From: Mya arenaria
Taxonomy: Eukaryota; Mollusca; Bivalvia; Myida; Myidae
Direction of reading: 5' to 3'
Assembly (NCBI RefSeq): GCF_026914265.1
Contig: NC_069136.1
Location: 20,800,715 to 20,864,714, forward strand
Length of the DNA: 64,000 nucleotides
The translations under genes and the position numbers were made by a program. Positions within the stretch are counted from its first letter, which is position 1. Each line of letters begins with the position of its first letter. Below are positions 36,203 through 48,162 of the stretch, in pieces. The notes under the pieces were generated by a model. That model saw only the letters and a list, made by a program, of their open reading frames with translations. It was not told the origin of the DNA and did no database searches.

Positions 36203-36537
36203 CACGCCTACTAAACGCTAGCTCCACCACTTATCAGCGGTGCAAAGAAAATGAGCTGTCAACACACCCAGGGTGCACCCGTGCCGTTTGTTTGACCGGA
36301 TCCGGCACCACAATTTGTACTTTATTGAAACGGAATCGTACCCAATCTATATAAAAAGTGTTCAGATGAGGTACCACATTCTCGAAACATATCCATTTAA
36401 TAAAACTACGTGAAAAAATATAAGTCATACTCACATACGAAAAAAATGAACAAAATGCACAGCTGCACCATGAAGTTTTAACAGCTCATTTTCTTTGCAC
36501 CAGCGATAAGTTGTGCAGCTTGCGTTTAGTAGGCGTG
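36203..36537. mobile_element. MITE, CACGCCTACTAAACGC family
   Basis: CACGCCTACTAAACGC, then TTATCAGCGGTGCAAAGAAA on the left is mirrored by TTTCTTTGCACCAGCGATAA, then GCGTTTAGTAGGCGTG on the right, with arms of about 60 bp. No second copy in the window. Confidence 0.75.
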
Positions 36538-36539
36538 AT

Positions 36540-37340
36540 TTATCAGTTTACACTTTTATTATACACTCATCACATACAGTATGTGAAAAGAGGTAAATAC
36601 ATATAAAACAAATAACATTTGTAATATAGAACAAATTTGGTATTCAACCAGGCTGTAAGGTATCTAAATAAAGCTAACAAAATCTAACAAGGTACATTTA
36701 TCAAGTCATTGACGATTATGTCGTATTTTGAATCTTCGTGACCCCATAACAATTTTGAAAGGGTAAGAGACTTACATAGTATAATTATGTTAAAACAAAA
36801 CATCATGCGTCTAGAATATCTATTTTTTCTTTTAACTGAATTAAGATGTGATTTGGCATATATGTTGAAAAAAGAGCTGATTTTAAAAAAATGTTTCGGT
36901 ATATGTGTTTTCTATAGTATTTCTCTAAACAAAAAATAACACCTTAAAATGATACCAAATTATTTTGGGGTCAAGAGACATAAAAAAATTCACTAAATTT
37001 ACTTTTGATATCTGTAAGACCATAAAATGGCCCACATTTTATTTGGCACGTCTTGAATAGGCACAAAATGCAATAATTTATACATACATTGCTACTCGCT
37101 GTTTGATTAAAATTGGAAATTGATTAAAGACATGATTCTATCAGGGAAGGACGTTACATTATTAAATAAACTAGAAACGTTTTGAATTGAGTCAGCGTGT
37201 AAGCGTACAGTACCATAACGTTCATTTATCATCGTTACAAAACATCAAGAAGATAAATGATTTTATTGTTACAATATCGTAGAAAATTTACTCATACAAT
37301 ACATAAAAAATGCATCATATTAAATATATATATATATTAG
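36540..37340. other. Intergenic DNA, no gene recognised
   Basis: AT-rich, with no reading frame or repeat of interest. Confidence 0.4.
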
Positions 37341-37355
37341 CTCAAATGTTGTTCA

Positions 37356-37430
37356 GAGATCTCCCAGGGACCGGCGAAAAAACTTCGAGCGTCGGAGCGT
37401 CATATCTCCGGGGGGGGGGGGGGACGGCCA
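37356..37430 (-). mobile_element. Fragment of the CAGTCGAAC MITE family
   Basis: CCCAGGGACCGGCGAAAA is the reverse complement of the TTTTCGCCGGTCCCTGGG segment at about 135-152. It is followed by a poly-G run at 37411-37422. The ends are missing. Confidence 0.6.
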
Positions 37431-37549
37431 TTTAACTCGAGGTGCGCTCCCATGTAAAGCCCTCTCTCCTTTATAACGTCTGTTGATGTCATAAACACGA
37501 GGGTATCCCTTATAATACTGATATTAAACCGTGTTGACCTACATGTACA

Positions 37550-38060
37550 TATGGATAATGTCAAGATCAAACATCCTATGGTTAATATAAAGGTCAAGCG
37601 TAGTATGATCAATATCAAGGTCAATATGGTTAAATTAAATTTGAGTTCATACACTTTGCGATAAATGTCAAGGTCAAACAGTTTACGATAAATGTCAAGG
37701 TCAAATAGTTTGCGATAAATGTCAAGGTCGAACAGTTTGCGATAAATGTCAAGCTCAAAAATAGAATCATCAATATCAAGGTCAGTATGATTAAATTAAA
37801 GTTGAGGTCAAACAGTTTGCGATAGATGTCAAGATCCAACAGTTTGCGATGAATTCAACGTCAAACAGTTTGCGATGAATGTCAAGGTCAAACACAGTAT
37901 GGTCAATATCAAGGTCAAACATGGAAGGATTAATTTCAAGGTCAAATTGTGTATGATTTATGCCAACGTCAAATATATTTTGATCAATGTCAAGGTCTTA
38001 CTTATATCGTGTGATCAATGTCAAGGCCAAACATCGTTTGTTTAGTGTCAATATCAAACA
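37550..38060. repeat. 27-30-bp minisatellite, about 17 copies
   Basis: The unit is near GTCAAGGTCAAACAGTTTGC followed by GATAAAT. Copies with ATGATCAATATCAAGGTCAA are longer and spread at the margins. The minus-strand open frames here are repeat translations. Confidence 0.85.
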
Positions 38061-38279
38061 TCGTAAACAAATCGTCCTGAAGTACGTGAAACGGAATGTG
38101 GCTTTGGATTATATAATAAGCTTAACATGGTATTGTTCAAGCATTCGTTTACATTTTCAAAGATGGAGAACATTTTATAAGTGAAAAGGTTTAACACTGG
38201 ACTTAATAAAATGAAAGTTTATGCTATTTTCTTAGTACGTTCACATTTAGCTCCATATATAAATGATATAATAATAGAC

Positions 38280-38495
<216 letters not shown>

Positions 38496-38499
38496 GGCA

Positions 38500-39685
38500 C
38501 GCATTACAAAAATTATATCAAACTAAATGAAAAATGTATAATTGATAAAAAAATAAGAGAAACAATTCATTTAAAACGTTATCTTAAAAGTCCTTAAAGC
38601 CAGAAATGGTTTCTTCATTGTTCGTGTGACTTTCTTGTCTGAATGTAGTCGGATTAACAAGATTTATGCTATTGAAACGTAAGCATGACAAGATTTAAAA
38701 CAATGATCTTGCATTTCAGTTAAATATTTGTTTAAGCTTGGGATGTGCACAAAATTTATGGGCCATTATCTAATTTTTCAGTCGCACAAATACACCATCG
38801 TACGTTTCCATTGCTTGGGCACTTGTCTTTCTTTTGAAAATTGAATTTATTGTGTAATCTAATGTATTCAGATTTGAGTGAATATTGGCCCGATAAAAAC
38901 AAAAACTGTTTTTGTAAGTGATATACAGTTAAATTAAACTCCTATTTAGTTGGTTTAGCTACGTGGAAGGCGAATATGTACAAAGAGGTTAAGCATTATT
39001 GTATTAGCAAAACGAATTTTTATTGTTAAATAGAACTTTTCCCTCTATAAGAATGACAGATCAAAGGAAAGCCGTCCATTGCTTGAAGTGATATATGAAT
39101 TCATTAAATGCTTTGCAAATATATTTTAAATACCTGTTTTGCACAGCATGCATTATCCTAGTGTTGTAAAACGCCAGCTACCATGTGTCATTTGAAGTGA
39201 AAATTGGAAAGCAACCATAATCATAAGAAAACATTTCAGAAATAATTATTCCTCCACAGCGCGTTTTCTTGATTATTTACTAAGAAAACCATATGATTTT
39301 GAAGCAACACCGTTTTAATATTTTTTCGCTTCGTCGGTCCTCAATTTAAAAACAATGGTGTGGCCACAGGCGCGTGGTGCCTGCTATAGCCGTTATAACC
39401 ATTGAGTGTCAATTTGTGTCACACAAAAATAACAAGAGGGCGTTCCCGACTCATTATCTCACCGCTAACTCGATATTAGACACTTCCATGAAATATTGTT
39501 GTAAGGCGCAATCGGCACTCCTCGGCATTTTCCGTCCGGCTTCGGAAAAGTAGCTCGAAATTGTTTGGATTTTCGTCATGCCTTCCAAATTTAAATATTC
39601 TTCCTGATTCTTTGTCGATTCACCTAAAACTTTTATATAATTTACCGGTTACATGTCTGGTTGTCGACTTTGATATGTAGTACCC
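38500..39685. other. Intergenic DNA, no gene recognised
   Basis: No reading frame with a recognisable domain, and no repeat recognised. Confidence 0.4.
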
Positions 39686-39689
39686 CACG

Positions 39690-39890
39690 GGATATATTGC
39701 GTCATAAATGCTACGTCGGAAGGCAATATTTTGCTTTAAATGAAGACTTTAAACAAAGATAACGTTACTATTTCTTCAGCATTTTAAATGAAGCATAGCG
39801 CAGTCTACGCCGATTACAGAGCTCCGCCTTCGGTATTTTACCAGAGTTTGATTGAGAGTTTAGTTTTTGAAAACACTTCTACAAATGGAG
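39690..39890. mobile_element. Half copy of the foldback MITE
   Basis: TGCTACGTCGGAAGGCAATA, GCATAGCGCAGTCTACGCCG and GAGAGTTTAGTTTTTGAAAAC follow the left arm of 5257-5699 in order. The right arm is absent. Confidence 0.75.
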
Positions 39891-39894
39891 AAGT

Positions 39895-40675
39895 AATACA
39901 GTCTTCGGGTCTTGAATTAGTCCAAATAATTGTACGTTGACGGATTTTTTTTACGATTTTTGATATGGCAAATCCTTCACGTACAACTTGTACCAAAAGT
40001 AGGTAGTTATTCCGATCGGGATTCCGGGTTAAAGCATATTGCGTCTATAAAATATCATAAAAACAAGAAATATTACCAGATAATGTTATTTTATATTAGT
40101 TCCGTACACAAAAACATAAATATCCAACGAGTAATTATGAGTTTGATGGGTTTTTCTTCATTTCATTCTGTCAAAACATAACGATATACACATGCAAGGC
40201 TGCAGTTCACAGTTCTACATCAATCGGAACACTTCGGCCATGGCCGAACAGTTACGATTGTATTTACGAGGTCTATCTCGAAGCTTGTCGGAGGTGGCCG
40301 AGTTATTACGATTAGGTCGTGTTATTCAGCTTGGCATAATTGTTGTCTGTGTCAGTCAAGTTTCGTTTTATTGGAAAGGTAAATCATGTGTTTTAATGCA
40401 TTTAATGCTTGTTGTGTGCAAAATAGCTTTGCACTTACATGGTAAAATATGAATATAAACCTTTATTATCCATTTCAAACATAAAATACTTAACTAAATG
40501 CAATTTCAATATTTTTCAAACCCACCCGGTTTTTGCACAAAGCCGTTTAGACGTTAGGGATTGAAAGAATCCCGTATAACACGTCTATTATTTTAGACTA
40601 GTCTTGAATATGACTTATCATATTCTTAAAACTACCATACCAATTAAGCTGGTTAAATGAGGCGTTGATAACTGT
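39895..40675. other. Intergenic DNA, no gene recognised
   Basis: Frames at 39930-40181 and 40192-40452 have no recognisable domain. Confidence 0.4.
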
Positions 40676-40677
40676 TT

Positions 40678-41015
40678 AGGCGTATTAAAAATGTGTGTTT
40701 CCGGTCCCCAGACCTACCCTATATTTTTGCCCCGACCTACACGTTTTATTGCCTAAAGAAATATATATTTTCATTTATTTCAATATTATCTTTTAAAAGA
40801 TAAAACTGAAGTGTTTTCGGCTTTTTACAATTACAGCGATGCTAATTCTGAGTGTATTGTTTCCTAAGCATTAAACCTATAATTTGTGAAAACATAATAC
40901 AAATATATACATGTATACATACATTGGAAAATCCCCGAAAAAAGAGAGATATTTTCCGACCTACCTACCCTTTTCTGTGGGGCATGAAACCGAAAAACAA
41001 ACCTATTTTTTAGGC
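40678..41015. mobile_element. Candidate MITE with diverged inverted ends
   Basis: GTGTGTTTCCGGTCCCCAG and ACCTACCCTATATTTTTGCC on the left are mirrored imperfectly by CTACCTACCCTTTTCTGTGG and CATGAAACCGAAAAACAAAC on the right. Many mismatches make this a weaker call than the others. Confidence 0.5.
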
Positions 41016-41234
41016 CTTACTTCATTTGTAAAATATGCCGATTTGCGAATAAAATTTTAAAAGCTTGAACCTGGGAAACATGATAATGTTCCTGGTGGCA
41101 TTATCATCAAGATTAGCATTTGTATACTAATGATGAATTTTGTCATTTTTAAGCTCTAGCCTTCATGTATCGATTGACACATACAACACTTGCACATGTT
41201 GACGAGTCTTGCCCTCATTGAAATATCTTCCTGG

Positions 41235-43526
41235 CTCCAATGTCACTATAACAGAGCTTGGTCAAAGTTCCTATTACACAGCTTCTCCAAGGTTTCTGTT
41301 ACAGCGCTTGGTCGCTGTTTCTTTAACAGAGCGTGGCCAAGTTGCTACTTCAAAGCTTGTTCAAAGTTTCTACTACAAAGCTTGGTGAATGTTTCTACTA
41401 CAGAGGTCAGAGTTTGTACTACAGAGCTTGTTCATAGTTTCTACTAAAGAGCTTTGTCATGGTTTCTACTTTAGCGCTTGGTCAGAGTTTCTACTACAAA
41501 GCATGGTTACAGTTTCTACTACAAAGCTTGGTCACAGTTTCTACTTCAGAGCTTGGTAAAAATTCTACAACAGAGCTTGGTTACAGTTTCTACTACAGAG
41601 CTTGGTCATGGTTTCTACTTTAGAGCTTGGTCAGAGTTTCTACTGCACAGGTTGGTTACAGTTTCTACTTCAGAGCTTAATAAAAGTTTCTACTACAGAG
41701 CTTGGTTACAGTTTCTACTACAAAGCTTGGTCATAGTAACTACTACAGAGCTTGGTCATAGTTTCTACTACATAGCTTGGCCATAGTTTCTACTACAGAG
41801 CCTGGTCACAGTTTCAACTTCAGAGCTTGGTCAAAGTTTCTACTACAGAGCTTGGTCAGAGTTTCTTCTACAGAGCTTGGTCACAGATTCTACTTCAGAG
41901 CTTGGTTAAAGTTTCTCTTACACAGCTTGGTCAAAGTTTTTACAACAAAGATTGGTCACACGTTCTACTAAAGAGCTTGGTCAAAGTTTCTACTACAGAG
42001 CTTGGCCACACTTTCTACTACAGAGCTTGGTCAAAGTTTCTACTACAGAGCTTGGCCACAGTTTCTACTACAGAGCTTGGCCACAGTTTCTACTATAAAG
42101 CATGGTCATAGTTTCCACTACAGAGCTTGGCCATAGTTTCTACTACAGAGCTTGGTCACAGTTTCTACTACAGAGCTTGGCCATAGTTTCTACTACAGAG
42201 CTTGATCACAGTTACCACTACAGAGCTTGGCCATAGTTTCTACTATATAGTTTGGCCACAGTTTCTACTACAGAGCCTGGTCATAGTTTCTACTATAGCG
42301 CTTGATCACAGTTTCCACTACAGAGCTTGGCCATAGCTTCTTCTATAGAGCTTGGTCACAGTTTCTACTATAGAGGTTGGTCAAAGTTTCAACTACATAG
42401 CTTGGTTAAAGTTTCTACAACAGGCCTTGGTCAAAGTTTCAACTACAGAGCTTGGCCAGAGTTTCTACAACAGACCTTGGTCAAAGTTTCAACTACAGAG
42501 CTTGGTCAAAGTTTCAACAACAGACCTTGGTCAAAGTTTCTACAACAGACCTTGGTCAAAGTTTCTACTACAGACCTTGGTCAAAGTTTCATCTACAGAG
42601 CTTGGTCAGAGTTTTACCACAAAGCTTGGTCAGAGTTTCTACTACAGAGCTTGGTCAGAGTTTCTTCTACAGAGCTTGATCACAGATTCTACTTCAAAGC
42701 TTGGTTGAAGTTTCTCTTACACAGCTTGGTCAAAGTTTTTACAACAAAGCTTGGTCACACTTTCTACTTAAGAGCTTGGTCAAAGTTTCTACTACAGAGC
42801 TTGGCCACAGTTTCTACTACAGAGCTTAGCCACAGTTTCTACTATAAAGCTTGGTCATAGTTTCTACTATAGAGCTTGGTCATAGTTTCTTCTATAGATC
42901 TTGGTAATAGTTTCTACTATAAAGCTTGGTCATAGTTCTACTATAGAGCTTGGTCAAAGTTTTTGCTACATAGTTTAACCACAGTTTCTATTACAGAGCT
43001 TGGTCCGAGTTTCTACTTCAGAGCTTGGTCATAGTTCCTACTATAAAGCTTGGTTATAGCTTCTACTATAGAGCTTGGTCACAGTTTCTACTATAAAGCT
43101 TGGTTATAGCTTCTTCTATAGAGCTTGGCTACAGTTTCTACTACAGAGCTTGGCCACAGTTTCTACTATAAAGCTTGGTCAGAGTTTCTACAATAGAGCT
43201 TGGTCAAAGTTTCTACTACAGAGCTTGGCCACAGTTTCTACAACATAGCTTGGTCAGAGTTTCTGCTACAGAGCTTGGCCACAGTTTCTATAACAGAGCT
43301 TGGTCAGAGTTTTTACTATAAAGCTTGGTCAGAGTTTCTACAATAGAGCTTGGTCAGAGTTTCTACTACAGAGCTTGGCCACAGTTTCTACAACAGAGCT
43401 TGGTCAGAGTTTCTACTACAGAGCTTGGCCACAGTTTCTACTACAGAGCTTAGCCACAGTTTCTACAACAGATCTACCCCTGAGCTTGGCCACAGTTCCT
43501 ACTATAAAGCTTGGCCACAGTTTCTA
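41235..43526. repeat. 25-bp minisatellite, about 90 copies
   Basis: The unit is AGTTTCTACTACAGAGCTTG followed by GTCAC, with GGTCAAAG, GGCCACAG and GGCCATAG variants. Three units make 75 bp, so frames open as a 25-residue repeat in all three phases, producing several overlapping artefact ORFs. The array is bounded on the right by a MITE fragment at 43541. Confidence 0.93.
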
Positions 43527-43540
43527 TTTTTATTTTTTTC

Positions 43541-43597
43541 CGAGGCTCGAGGTATTTTCGACGGTCCTTATTAGTCCGAGCCAACGGGGTTCGACTG
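43541..43597 (+). mobile_element. 3' fragment of the CAGTCGAAC MITE family
   Basis: CGAGGCTCGAGGTATTTTCG, a GACGGTCC segment and GAGCCAACGGGGTTCGACTG match the right part of 1-176. It directly abuts the end of the 25-bp minisatellite. Confidence 0.75.
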
Positions 43598-43726
43598 TAA
43601 ATCATTTAAACTGTTCACGATGATTGTTTATACATGTACGTTTAACTTTCTGTCATATCATATAATTAGAAACATGTATATAATATAATATAACAAAATG
43701 ACTTTGAATTTGAGACACGAACGTAC

Positions 43727-44080
43727 AAACACCACATACCCAAATACAAACACCACATACCCAAATACAAACACCACATACCCAAATACAAACACCACAT
43801 ACCCAAATACAAACACCACAAACCCAAATACAAACACCACATACCCAAATACAAACACCACATACCCCAAAACAAACACCACAAGCCCAAATACAAACAC
43901 CACATACCCAAATACAAAGGTCACAAACACAAATACAAACACCACAAACCCAAATACAAACACCACAAACACAAATACAAACATCACAAACCCAAAAACA
44001 AACATCACATACACAAATACAAATACCACAAACCCAAATACAAACACCACATACCCAAATGCAAACACCACAAACCGACC
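43727..44080. repeat. 21-bp minisatellite, about 17 copies
   Basis: The unit is CAAACACCACATACCCAAAT plus A, with CATACCC, CAAACCC and CAAACAC variants. The 21-bp period keeps all frames open, giving peptide repeats such as NTNTTYP on + and VVFVFGY or CGVCIWV on -. Confidence 0.92.
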
Positions 44081-44140
44081 ACACACTCATTAAAATAGCT
44101 TGACAGATGCAATATGTTTACTCTACTTAAATTTTAATGT

Positions 44141-44384
44141 ATTTAAACTTATTTGTTTTACAACGACTGTGAAACAAGTTGTAACAACATTATATTAATC
44201 ACTCTCGTTGGCACGATTTTGCGCGAGAATGTGGTCTTGTATTGTGGGGGAAACCGGAGAACCCGGAGGAAACCCACTTGTCCAGCTTGGTGACCACAAC
44301 CAAACTCACATGCTCCCGGCCGGGAATCGAACCCGGATCGCCTAGGTGAGAAGCGAATGCGCTAACCACTGCGCTAACCGGACA
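44141..44384 (-). mobile_element. SINE, tRNA-derived, full-length copy
   Basis: On the minus strand it begins TGTCCGGTTAGCGCAGTGGT, with box B GGGTTCGATTCCCGG, then body and tail as in 19508-19746. It is the best preserved head among the minus-strand copies. Confidence 0.9.
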
Positions 44385-44389
44385 CATTA

Positions 44390-46640
44390 AATAAACAGTT
44401 TGAATATACAATGTACAATTCTATATAATTTTACGTGTTTTTTTTAAAAATTGCTTTTCTTTACTTTTTATTCATCACTTATCAGTCTGACCTACTTATG
44501 ACTGACTTGGAATTCCTGGCTTAAGTGCCTTAAATAATCTAAAGATGTTAAACGTCTCTGTTTGTCCACAAGATTTGGCGTTACCTTTGCGCCAAATGTC
44601 GTTACATTGATAATTTAACGGTTTGACATCCATACAAGAACTGTTTACATTTAACACAAAAAACGAACAAAATAAACCAAAAAAAACAATATATTCTATA
44701 AATCATGAACATCTAATCTGAGTATCTTTTACCAGTCTCATGGGCTCTTATCTCGACTTCTTTTACACTGGCTGATTCAAGTCTAACGATATTTCCTTTC
44801 AGAACGCTGACAACGAAAACCAACTCGGGTCACAGGAACAATACCCGTTTTGTAACACAACAGTAGCCCATAACAAATGAGTCATTAGGGCCATTGTGGC
44901 TGCCATCAAAATGTGTCACAAAAACTATCGGAAACAATATCAGGGGCTTTGTATTTACAGTAACAATTGCCACTGAATGGGCTTCTCAAATGGGTATTTG
45001 TTTGGCCCCGCTTGATCTATTTGTTTTTACCCCTGCTTCGGCAGCTGTTAAAAGAAGTTAACAAAGTATCAATACAGTAACAATAGATCGGTTATATCTA
45101 AAATCGTTTAACAGGCTAAGATTACTAAACAGCATCAGGATTTTATTGTTCAACGTTTATTGAACAAACATTTTTATTTATTTTTGAACAATGTCTATTC
45201 GTTTAGCACATTATTCTCGATTGTGAACGTTAACAAAGCGTAAAACAGGCCTTTTAATGGGTTGTTGTGTTCAAAATGTTAAAATAATCTATAGCTGATG
45301 AAAACGCAATCCCGCTTTTCAGCCACCGGAAGTAAGATGTTATTCAAGCCACATCGAATTTCCACAACTTTAGCCTGATCAAAATAAGGCATAATACAAT
45401 TGCTGGTAGAATCCAATCCCAAAAGGCTCATCAAAGGCACTTCCTGTCTAATTTAAGGTTCTTCTTGACTAAATTACATCTCTTTTTATCACTGCTCATT
45501 TGTCAAAATTGTGTCTGTCTAATTTACGCGGCGGTCACTTAAAGGCATTTTAAATTATTCGATTAAACAGTAAATGAATATTATTTTTAAATCTGTTTGA
45601 ACGAACTTGCGCAGTGAACCTTAAGATATTTTCCTTTTAAAATTTTCAGTCTTTGCATCTTTCAAATTGCAGCTCCCTGGCTGATATTATCACCAGGTCT
45701 TAAAGTCTGCATTTAACGATGATCATTATAATAAGAAGCTTTTAAGAAACAATTGACGACAACTCTCATTATTACCGATAATTTTTACTTGTGCCTAAAA
45801 TTAGAGATTACTAGAAGATAACGATTTAAATAAACAGCCGTAGTTTCGAAAACTCTTGCGCACGCGCATTTCTCACCTGTCACATTGCGCTTGCTCACGT
45901 GAAGCGGATATCCTCGGTACGTGTCGTTGATAAGTTGATAGCGTTCTAGCAAAAACTGTCTAATAAAAGAGCATTGTTGTTACCTTTAAAATAATTGGCT
46001 TTTCATTATGCATTAGACTCCACTTTCATATTAAAACACTCACTAATGACAATTTTTAAGATACCAATCTCTAAGTGCACCCCGTCATCGACAGTAGGAA
46101 GCGGATCAGGCGTTACGTTGTTTTTACCATTAAGTCGATAATAGCTTGTTATGCTTTGTAATCTTTTCAAACATCCTTTGGGTGTCTTAAAACAATGTTG
46201 TAATTATCGATGCGTCTTTAACACTCACTGCATATTGTAAACTTATAAGTTAGTAATGTGGCAGTCGGAAACGCACCCTTTGGTGCTTTCTAAAGCAGAA
46301 TTTAGGGTTATGTATATTGCAAGGGAATTTGTCATTCAAACTTCATCACTAACCGGTTCCCTGACAGACTTAAAATTATTAAAACTGTTCATACGGCCGA
46401 ATGCGTTGTTTCACCGTCTAGACGAGGTTCAAAAAAGTCATCGTCAACGTAATTTACGATAAAGATGCACTGTTATATTGCTTTGAAAACAAGCTTCATT
46501 CCACAAAATGAAATAATTCATATAGCAGTATAAATGGTGGATGTCCCTATGATATCTGGTTCTCTGACTCCTGTTAACAGAATAGAAGATACAGACATGC
46601 CCCATTGAACTCCAGACTACGTGATTTTGCCAAATTTCAG
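44390..46640. other. Intergenic DNA, no gene recognised
   Basis: Mixed-composition DNA with no recognisable domain in any frame. The frame at 46256-46462 has no family match I can name. Confidence 0.4.
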
Positions 46641-46659
46641 TCGGGTGCTATGTTGTGCC

Positions 46660-47155
46660 ACGTTGAAGCCACGCTGCAGGTACCACGTTGTAGCCAAGCT
46701 GGTGCCACGTTGTAGCCACGTCGTAGCCACGTTGTGTCACGTTGTAGCCATGCTGTCGCCACGTTGTGTCACGTTGTGGCCACATTGTGTCACGTTGTAT
46801 CCATGCTGTCGCCACTTTGTAGCCACGTTGTGCCACTTTGTAGCCACATTGTGCCACGTTGTAGCCACGTTGTGTCATGTTGTTGCCATACTGTCGTCAC
46901 GTTGTAGCCACGCTGGTGCCACATTGTAGCCACGTTGTTTCACGCTGGAGCTACGTTGAACCATGTTGTAGCCACGCTGGTGCCACATTGTAGCCACGCT
47001 GGTGCCACGTTAAAGCCACGTCGTAGCCACGTTGAAGCCACATTGTGCCACGTTGTGTCACGTAGTAGCAATACTGTCGCAACGCTGTTGCCACGTTGTA
47101 GCCACGTTGTAGCCACGCTCTAGCTTCCCTGTCGCCACCTTGTAGCCACGTTCGA
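46660..47155. repeat. 11-bp minisatellite, about 45 copies
   Basis: The core is CCACGTTGTAG, alternating with CCACGTTGTGT, CCACGCTGGTG and CATGCTGTCGC variants. Eleven-residue periodic peptides result (VATLCHV type), which are not genes. Confidence 0.88.
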
Positions 47156-47159
47156 CTAT

Positions 47160-48040
47160 GTTTTACAATATACCGAAATGTTACGGCCAAAACGGCACTA
47201 TGGCTGGAGTATAAAACGTGTTAATACGTATGGCTTTAAACAAGTTAATAGTTGAGTGTAGTGTTTATCATTACTAAAAGAGCTTTTTTATGCTGAATAG
47301 TTACCATTAATAGTCATGACGTCATATATCATACAAATTTGCACACGAGCTTTTCAAAATGGCCACCGAAACGAGATACAAATGTATTTAAACTATTTAG
47401 TAAAGTGTTTAATTTTAAAATTACGATATTTTTATCACTTCATTCATAGATTACAAATTAATCTCAAATGTAAAGTAGGATTAAATGAAAAAAAGAATGC
47501 TACATATTCTCAAATTATCAACTGAAGCAGAAATTGGGCCAAGAATGTGCTAAGGTTAAAAGCATCAGTCTTAGCGAAACGGGAACCAGTTAGGGAAGAA
47601 GTGTGTAAGAAGCTTGTATTATATTTTTTCATTTGTCATCTGGCCTTTTCAAGATTGCAGCATAGTTAATTGTTAAGATTTCTCGGCCGTTTCCATCGAA
47701 AACAACCTCGGATGTATGATCACGGACGATTTTCAATGTCAGAAATCTCTACATTTAACTACGCTACGAGAAAAAAAAAAAAATAATAATAAAGTCAGAA
47801 AATCTGGTTGTTTATTTTTTTTTTTATTAAGCAAATTGTTTGTTTAAGATATTTTGTTAACAAAAAACAACGTTTATGCATCTTTAAGAACACCTTTACA
47901 ATAAATTTAAAACCAAAAAAACACTTTCAAAGGTGAGAAGAAATCAAACAAATGATAAAAAAATATTATTTCTTTATGCAATAGAAAGGTCTAGGATCTG
48001 GTGGAAAAAAGGGAAGGTCAGAAAAACGGATATTTTTTTA
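47160..48040. other. Left flank of the transposon, no gene recognised
   Basis: AT-rich, with poly-A/T tracts around 47770-47825. No recognisable coding sequence. Confidence 0.45.
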
Positions 48041-48042
48041 TA

Positions 48043-48077
48043 TTGTCCTTTCCGATAACTCGATTATCTTTCCCTGA
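48043..48077. repeat. Left terminal inverted repeat of the transposon
   Basis: TTGTCCTTTCCGATAACT (48043-48060) followed by an imperfect extension ending TTTCCCTGA. It pairs with 54491-54524 with one gap and few mismatches. Confidence 0.9.
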
Positions 48078-48088
48078 ATACTCTTCAA

Positions 48089-48126
48089 GTGGGCATGCGC
48101 AAAAAGCGGAAATTTACTTCCGGGGA
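48089..48126 (+). promoter_or_regulatory. Candidate promoter motifs of the transposase gene
   Basis: GCATGCGCA (an NRF1-like half site) is followed by ACTTCCGGGGA at 48116-48126. The latter contains CCGGAAGT in inverse, the classic ETS-family core-promoter motif, 37 bp before the start codon. An identical 11-mer sits upstream of the other gene. Function is inferred. Confidence 0.45.
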
Positions 48127-48162
48127 CTACACAAACCAGGAAGTAAACAGCAACAAGTGAAA

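Noticed and set aside
41190..43623. Frames of up to 177 codons with STTELGQSFYYRAWS repeats
   Set aside because: Translation of the 25-bp minisatellite in three phases.
43653..44093. Cysteine-rich or NTNTTYP frames
   Set aside because: Artefacts of the 21-bp array, though the cysteine pattern on the minus strand looks like a small secreted protein at first sight.
48001..48162. Longer N-terminus for the transposase starting at 48001
   Set aside because: That frame opens with GTG and reads through the terminal inverted repeat; the ATG at 48163 gives a standard THAP N-terminus.
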